Source: Corynebacterium glucuronolyticum DSM 44120 (GTDB lineage: Bacteria > Actinomycetota > Actinomycetes > Mycobacteriales > Mycobacteriaceae). Taken from it: a stretch of DNA of 64,000 nt. Positions 59,665-64,000 of the stretch are shown here, piece after piece. The position numbers and the translations under genes are program-made. Position 1 is the stretch's first letter. Each line of letters begins with the position of its first letter. Under the pieces are notes generated by a model. It ran no database searches. It saw only the letters and a list, made by a program, of their open reading frames with translations, and was not told where the DNA came from. The stretch lies in NCBI RefSeq assembly GCF_030440595.1, contig NZ_CP047452.1, positions 1,860,001 to 1,924,000 on the forward strand, read 5' to 3'.

Positions 59665-60771
59665 CTAGTAGCGCCGGTAGCCGTAAATCGGCGCGTTATC
59701 GATCGGCACAACTTGGACGGGGATACCGTAATCGGAGGCATGGACGATCATGCCATTGCCGGCGTACATCCCTACGTGGCTCGCACCCGCGTAATACCCA
59801 ACGATGTCGCCGGGCTGCAATTCCTCGCGAGAGATTGGTGTCCCGCCAGCCATCTGCGCGCTCGAGGTCCTGGGAATCGTGATTCCCTGCTGCTGGTAAG
59901 CCCAGTACATAAGTCCCGAGCAGTCAAAGGCACCTGGTCCGATCCCACCCCACTCGTAAGGCGAACCGATTTTGCTCATTGCGGCCTCAAGGGCCGCCAT
60001 TCCCACCGGGTTGGTGCCGGTAATGCCGTCAAGCGAATAGGCCACTGGCCCATCCTTCTCAATCCACACCTGGCGGTCCTCAGGACTCAGAGCGTCGACG
60101 CGAGCCCGAATTTCATCAGTGCGGACTTTGAGAGCTTCGCGTTCCTTTTCCAGATCCTGTTGCTTCTTACGCAGCTGCTCGATCTCGAAGCGAGCAGTGG
60201 CCTCAGCCGATTCGACATCAGCAAACTGATCTGCCGCGAGGCGGGTCTGGCGCGCAGCATCCTTCGCTTGATTTTCTGCTTTATCGCGCAAGGCGTTGAG
60301 ATAGGAACGCTTCTCGATAACTTCTTGGGGGTTGTCCGAGAACCAGAGTTTGGCAACGATGTCCCCGTTCCCCACCTTGTAGCGTGTCAGCGCCACCTGG
60401 TTAACGGATTCGCGCTTGCGGTCAGCCTCGGCTTTCAAGGCTTCAGCGTGTGCACGAGCTTCGGCGCGACGAGCTTGGTGCTCCTCAACACGCCGTTCCT
60501 CATCTTCAAGGGTTACCTGCGTCGCTTCAATCTGCTCATTATAGGCTTCAACATCCCGGGAGGTGGCTTCCAAGTCGTCGATGATCTGCTGTACATCCGC
60601 TGGATCCGCCGCTGCACGCGGGGCATCCATTGGTGGCACAACGAGAAATCCCCCAAGTACCATGGCCGTTACGCGGGTGGGTAGTGAAAGCTGGCGATGC
60701 AAACGCGCGCGATGTTTCCCCTTGCGCCGTCCGCTGCCTGTGCTGCACCTAAGGTCATCCACGAAGTTCAC
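59665..60771 (-). CDS. NlpC/P60 family peptidoglycan endopeptidase with coiled-coil domain
   Basis: The 368-residue protein has a basic start, a signal-like segment (VTAMVLGGFLVVPPM), a long coiled coil (about residues 55-240) and a C-terminal C40 peptidase domain with catalytic Cys in GAFDCSGLMYWAYQQQG and His in GASHVGMYAG. The family cuts stem peptides (RipA/RipC-type). The coiled coil resembles that of RipC, which is controlled by the FtsEX complex. A GlxR-like site lies about 175 bases upstream. Confidence 0.93.
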   Translation of the reverse strand: MNFVDDLRCSTGSGRRKGKHRARLHRQLSLPTRVTAMVLGGFLVVPPMDAPRAAADPADVQQIIDDLEATSRDVEAYNEQIEATQVTLEDEERRVEEHQARRAEARAHAEALKAEADRKRESVNQVALTRYKVGNGDIVAKLWFSDNPQEVIEKRSYLNALRDKAENQAKDAARQTRLAADQFADVESAEATARFEIEQLRKKQQDLEKEREALKVRTDEIRARVDALSPEDRQVWIEKDGPVAYSLDGITGTNPVGMAALEAAMSKIGSPYEWGGIGPGAFDCSGLMYWAYQQQGITIPRTSSAQMAGGTPISREELQPGDIVGYYAGASHVGMYAGNGMIVHASDYGIPVQVVPIDNAPIYGYRRY

Positions 60772-60945
60772 CGCACTCTTTCTTCCCTCGAGTAACCACT
60801 GCTCGAGAAGATTCTAGCTATGTTTTCTCTAATCCCGCATAACGCGACGTTGTAGCACGTATACAGGATGAACTATATACGTTTCCGCACTTAGCCAGCC
60901 GGGGCGAAAGAGAATTGAGATACCTAGAGTTACAGTTGTGACGTG

Positions 60946-60961
60946 CGTGAATATCTTCACA
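60946..60961. promoter_or_regulatory. GlxR-like palindrome upstream of the coiled-coil NlpC/P60 gene
   Basis: CGTGA-ATATCT-TCACA matches the TGTGA-N6-TCACA consensus of GlxR (CRP family) with one mismatch. It lies between the two NlpC/P60 genes, about 175 bases before the start of the coiled-coil one. Confidence 0.45.
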
Positions 60962-61040
60962 GGCAACAGAAAGGCGCGTTCAAACCATCGATTGACCACG
61001 ACCCCACCATCACCCAAAATACAAAAGAAAGAGATCCCCC

Positions 61041-61076
61041 AAAAAGCCCCCTGCTACCCGAAGGCAACAGGGGGCT
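61041..61076 (-). terminator. Intrinsic terminator of the second NlpC/P60 gene
   Basis: A 9-bp perfect stem AGCCCCCTG / CAGGGGGCT with a T-run (TTTTT) on the minus strand, 14 bases after the stop codon. Confidence 0.92.
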
Positions 61077-61089
61077 CCTAAAAGCTTTT

Positions 61090-61713
61090 TTAGAACCGAA
61101 CTGCAGAGTGGAACGGCATGTAGTCAATAGACGTTTCAGAAAGCGGGGTGCCATAGTTGAGAGCGTGTATGACGGTCCCGTGACCGGTGTAGATACCGAC
61201 ATGGGATGCACCGGCATAGAAGGCGATAATATCGCCAGGCTGAAGCTGGTCACGGGAAACCGGGGTGCCCTGAGCAGCCTGCGCATAAGAGGTGCGCGGA
61301 ATTTGCTTGCCCACCTGCGCATACGCCCAGGTAGTCAGGCCCGAGCAGTCGAAAGCATTGGGGCCAGTTGCACCGTACTGGTACGGCGAACCAAGCTTGG
61401 TTGCTGCAGCATCGACGATCTGATTGCCCACAGGCTTTGCCGGCGGAGCAGCAGGAGCGTTGACAGTGGCGGAGTAGTCAACAGTGGCAGCCTGCTGGTT
61501 CAGGGAAGGAACCCAATCGGTGATTCCGGGCACCTGGTTGATGTTCGGAACGTTCTCCAGACCCTGCACCTCGAAGGTGATATTGCTGTTCGGTACGGTA
61601 ACCTGAGCGGCAGTTGCAGGCTGGGTGATGACGGCCGTCGCACCGACGGCGAGCGCCGAAGCAGCTGAACCGTAACGTACAGCTTTATTCGATGCCTTAG
61701 TGTGCTTACCCAC
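61090..61713 (-). CDS. Secreted NlpC/P60 peptidoglycan endopeptidase (NlpC type)
   Basis: From GTG 61713 the product is 207 residues. GGAG lies nine bases upstream. The N-terminal signal segment is SAASALAVGATAVITQPATAA with cleavage likely after ATAA, seen here as residues about 15-36. The C-terminal C40 domain has Cys in AFDCSGLTTWAYAQVG and His in GASHVGIYTG. It cuts peptidoglycan stem peptides and lacks the coiled coil of its neighbour. The open frame reaches 61800 but lacks a signal there. A long 5' leader lies upstream. Confidence 0.93.
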   Translation of the reverse strand: MGKHTKASNKAVRYGSAASALAVGATAVITQPATAAQVTVPNSNITFEVQGLENVPNINQVPGITDWVPSLNQQAATVDYSATVNAPAAPPAKPVGNQIVDAAATKLGSPYQYGATGPNAFDCSGLTTWAYAQVGKQIPRTSYAQAAQGTPVSRDQLQPGDIIAFYAGASHVGIYTGHGTVIHALNYGTPLSETSIDYMPFHSAVRF

Positions 61714-61890
61714 GGATGTTTTCTCCAAATTTCTCTTGGGCCCACTGAAAGCCGATTCAATCAGCTTCCAGCTTGCGACGGTCAACCTGGCGGATGACAT
61801 TCCTTCAGGATCCCGTAGCGGGGCTTCGGTTCGTTTGGCGCAAGTGGAAAGGGCATACCCAAACCCACAAAACGCTTTGGTCTCAATTAG

Positions 61891-61907
61891 GTTACAAAAT
61901 GGTCACA
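61891..61907. promoter_or_regulatory. MtrA-like direct repeat upstream of the nlpC-type gene
   Basis: GTTACA and GTCACA are spaced 11 bp apart. MtrA of actinobacteria binds direct GT(A/C)AC(A/C)-type repeats at this spacing and controls nlpC-type peptidase genes in C. glutamicum. The site overlaps a possible -10 region on the minus strand (TAACCT). Confidence 0.45.
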
Positions 61908-62582
61908 AACTAACGCAACCCGAAACGCCAACGGCGATGATTTTTACAAACACCCGGCAATAAAAACACTCCTCCAACCACCAAGTAACACTAACCACTT
62001 CCACCCCACCACACCCCTAGACCATGCCCTGAACTGGCATTTACCAGAATTAGCACCGTAGATCCGGTTATGACAACCAACCCTCTTTTATGTGTCATAC
62101 CTCACTTTATGTACACCGTGCGGAATATCCCACACACCGCATTCTTGTTAACATTCTCGTTACCTTAGGGCCTCCCACGGCAGTCTCCCCTGCCGTTTGT
62201 CTAGGTTTCCCCTTAGCCTCCTGCGTACCATCCACCTGTCCCCTCAGCCACTTCTGCCCCCTAGCCGGCAACCGTAGGCCTGATTCGGCAACCGCCCGCC
62301 CAATCCGGCAGCCCTCCCCTTTAGTCAGCGGCTATCCCCTTAGTCGGCTGACTTAGCCGTCCACCTATCGTTCATTGCCCCCGTTGCTTCCTGCAGACCC
62401 CGGGGGCAGCCTGAAGGCACCTGTGCCTGAAGGATTTCAATTTGTCGCAGAGTCACCTTTGTCTAGGAGGCTTCTATTCTCGAGGAGCCTTTCAAAATAC
62501 GAGACTATTCGTGCTCTATATATATACAGTGGCGGTATGTGTTTTCCGCCGTGGACTAGATGGGATCATCCGTTACAGACAT
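61908..62582. other. Long intergenic region between nlpC and qcrB
   Basis: No gene was found in about 670 bases. Visible structure: an AT-rich part (61930-62160) that may carry promoters for nlpC, imperfect repeats of CCGGCAACCG (62270-62320) and of CCTTAGTCGGCT (62320-62345), and small hairpins near 62377-62430. No open frame has both a ribosome site and a recognisable product. Confidence 0.5.
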
Positions 62583-62617
62583 AAAAAGGAGCCCTCGTCA
62601 CAGAGTGACGAGGGCTC
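62583..62617 (-). terminator. Intrinsic terminator of qcrB
   Basis: A perfect 13-bp stem GAGCCCTCGTCAC / GTGACGAGGGCTC with a 3-base loop and a CCTTTTT tail on the minus strand, 44 bases after the stop codon. It ends the qcr transcript. Confidence 0.93.
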
Positions 62618-62661
62618 TGGCCTTAGTAGCGAACTACTGGCAGTGTGCCAAGCGCTGAGTG

Positions 62662-64000
62662 CTACTTAGAGTCGCCGCGACGAAGCACGTTGCGGGAGTC
62701 GCCTTCCTCGGCGGCCCTACGGTTGAGCTCAGACAGAGTCTCGAACCGCTCGCGATCGTTCGCTTCCTCGATCTCCTTAGCCTTCGCTGCGATCTCCGGG
62801 CTGTCAGCCTTGAGCCAGGAGCCACGACCCGGGCGACCGGAGTAGCCCAGCTGGCTGGCGCGCTTCGGCACAGCAGCACCCTGGTACTCCAGCGGGATCT
62901 GGTGACCGTGCTCATCGGTCGGGCCAAGCGGCTGGTGCAGCTCAACGAAGCTGCCCTCAGGCGTCTGGTAAATGACACCAGTCTCCACGCCGTGCTCCAG
63001 AACCTTGCGGTCGGAGCGCTGCAGGCCGATGCAGATACGGTAGGTGACGAAGTAGATCACCGGGGGCAGAACCACGAAGCCGATGCGACCAAACCAGGTC
63101 ATGGCGTTCAGCGAAATCTGCGCGAAGTGAGCGAAGAGGTCGTTGGCACCAGACAGGGTCATAAGGAACCACGCGGCGATTGCGACAACACCGAGCGAGG
63201 TGCGCACAGGCACATCGCGGGGGCGCTGCAGGATGTTGTGGTGTGCATCGTCGCCGGTGAATGCCTTCTCAATCCAGGGGTAGCTGAACAGAACGACAAC
63301 CAGGATGCCAGCAACGAGAGCGACCCAGAACACAGCCGGAATGGTATAGGAACCAAGATACAGCTCCCACGGCGGCATGATACGAGCCAAACCATCTGTC
63401 CACAGCATGTAAATATCAGGCTGCGAACCGGCGGAAACCTGTGACGGGTTGTACGGCCCCAGGTTCCAAATCGGGTTAATGGTGAAGATACCGGCGAACA
63501 GGGCGAGAACACCGAAGGTGAACAGGCCCATGGAGATAGCCTTGGTACCGAATACGGGCAGAATACGGACGCCGATGACGTTGTTCTCCGTGCGGCCGGG
63601 GCCCGGGTACTGCGTGTGCTTCTGGAACCATACAAGTGCAACGTGAGCTGCGATCAGGGCAAGGATAATGCCAGGAACGAGCAGGACGTGTGCGATGTAG
63701 AAGCGGTCCAGCATCAGATCAGATGGGAAGTCTCCACCGAAGATGAACCAGTGTGTCCACGTACCGATGATCGGGATGGACAGAATAATCGCGGACATGA
63801 TTCGCAGGCCGACACCGGAGAGCAGATCGTCCGGGAGGGAGTAACCCATGAAGCCCTCAACCATGCAGAGGAGGAGCAGGGTCACACCGATGAGCCAGTT
63901 GGCCTCACGGGGACGACGGAATGCACCGGTGAAGAAGATGCGGAACATGTGGACGAAGATGGCAACGCTGAACAGCAGAGCAGCCCAGTGGTGCATCTGG
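62662..64000 (-). CDS. qcrB: Cytochrome bc1 complex cytochrome b subunit (5' end outside window)
   Basis: The visible 445 or so residues are the C-terminal part of QcrB; the frame is open through the window end. It has heme-ligand histidines in the [18 protein letters not shown] region, a QcrB-type motif [19 protein letters not shown], and about eight membrane segments. After the last one, a 110-residue charged C-terminal tail ([17 protein letters not shown] and onward) is present as in actinobacterial QcrB. The protein oxidises menaquinol and belongs to the bcc-aa3 supercomplex. qcrA and qcrC are expected upstream beyond the window. Confidence 0.95.
   Translation of the reverse strand, partial: QMHHWAALLFSVAIFVHMFRIFFTGAFRRPREANWLIGVTLLLLCMVEGFMGYSLPDDLLSGVGLRIMSAIILSIPIIGTWTHWFIFGGDFPSDLMLDRFYIAHVLLVPGIILALIAAHVALVWFQKHTQYPGPGRTENNVIGVRILPVFGTKAISMGLFTFGVLALFAGIFTINPIWNLGPYNPSQVSAGSQPDIYMLWTDGLARIMPPWELYLGSYTIPAVFWVALVAGILVVVLFSYPWIEKAFTGDDAHHNILQRPRDVPVRTSLGVVAIAAWFLMTLSGANDLFAHFAQISLNAMTWFGRIGFVVLPPVIYFVTYRICIGLQRSDRKVLEHGVETGVIYQTPEGSFVELHQPLGPTDEHGHQIPLEYQGAAVPKRASQLGYSGRPGRGSWLKADSPEIAAKAKEIEEANDRERFETLSELNRRAAEEGDSRNVLRRGDSK

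Noticed and set aside
61090..62661. tRNA or small RNA gene in the nlpC-qcrB gap
   Set aside because: No cloverleaf, TTCGA-type arm or CCA end was found. Only the protein-gene leader and terminators are supported.

Overview
The window is a chromosomal segment from a high-GC actinobacterium, almost certainly a Corynebacterium or a close mycolata relative. The evidence is gene content and order: a division and cell-wall (dcw) cluster without ftsA that ends in ftsZ-pgeF-yggS-sepF-yggT-divIVA; a block idsA-mptA-Rv2175c-pknL-aroG-exoribonuclease-plsC-glk-pimB'-nlpC-nlpC-qcrB matching the order known from Corynebacterium glutamicum and Mycobacterium tuberculosis; and a perfect McbR-type operator. 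The species cannot be fixed from the sequence alone.

Region 1 (1-5135): the end of a surface protein, a small membrane protein, a MetE-like methionine synthase under a McbR-type operator, and an IS110-family insertion sequence with a possible bridge-RNA region. Region 2 (5136-22293): dnaE1, a RarD transporter, a lipoprotein, a RluA-family pseudouridine synthase with lspA, a second lipoprotein, an ABC-F ATPase, an MTB12-like lipoprotein, L-asparaginase, then rhtA-like, amino-acid permease and dinB genes transcribed leftwards. Region 3 (22294-46817): ileS with an Ile T-box leader, followed leftwards-transcribed by the whole dcw cluster from mraZ (46347) to divIVA (25951). Precursor synthesis (murE, murF, mraY, murD, murG, murC), septal synthesis (ftsI, ftsW, ftsL, ftsQ), the ring (ftsZ, sepF) and polar growth (divIVA) are together. 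An intrinsic terminator follows mraY, and GTGGG-type boxes at 10-bp spacing precede mraZ.

Region 4 (46818-64000): DUF3040 and HEPN proteins, an acetyltransferase, then envelope genes: a prenyl diphosphate synthase, a lipoarabinomannan mannosyltransferase, the PASTA kinase PknL with its divergent DNA-binding partner, DAHP synthase, an RNase, an acyltransferase, a ROK glucokinase, PimB', two NlpC/P60 peptidases, and the 3' part of qcrB, cut by the window end.

Intergenic regions are unusually rich in short tandem repeats (14-46 bp units, two to six copies), which differ in sequence from locus to locus. No tRNA, rRNA, CRISPR array or prophage was recognised. Operators, terminators and riboswitch claims come from reading motifs by eye; no search or folding program was run.
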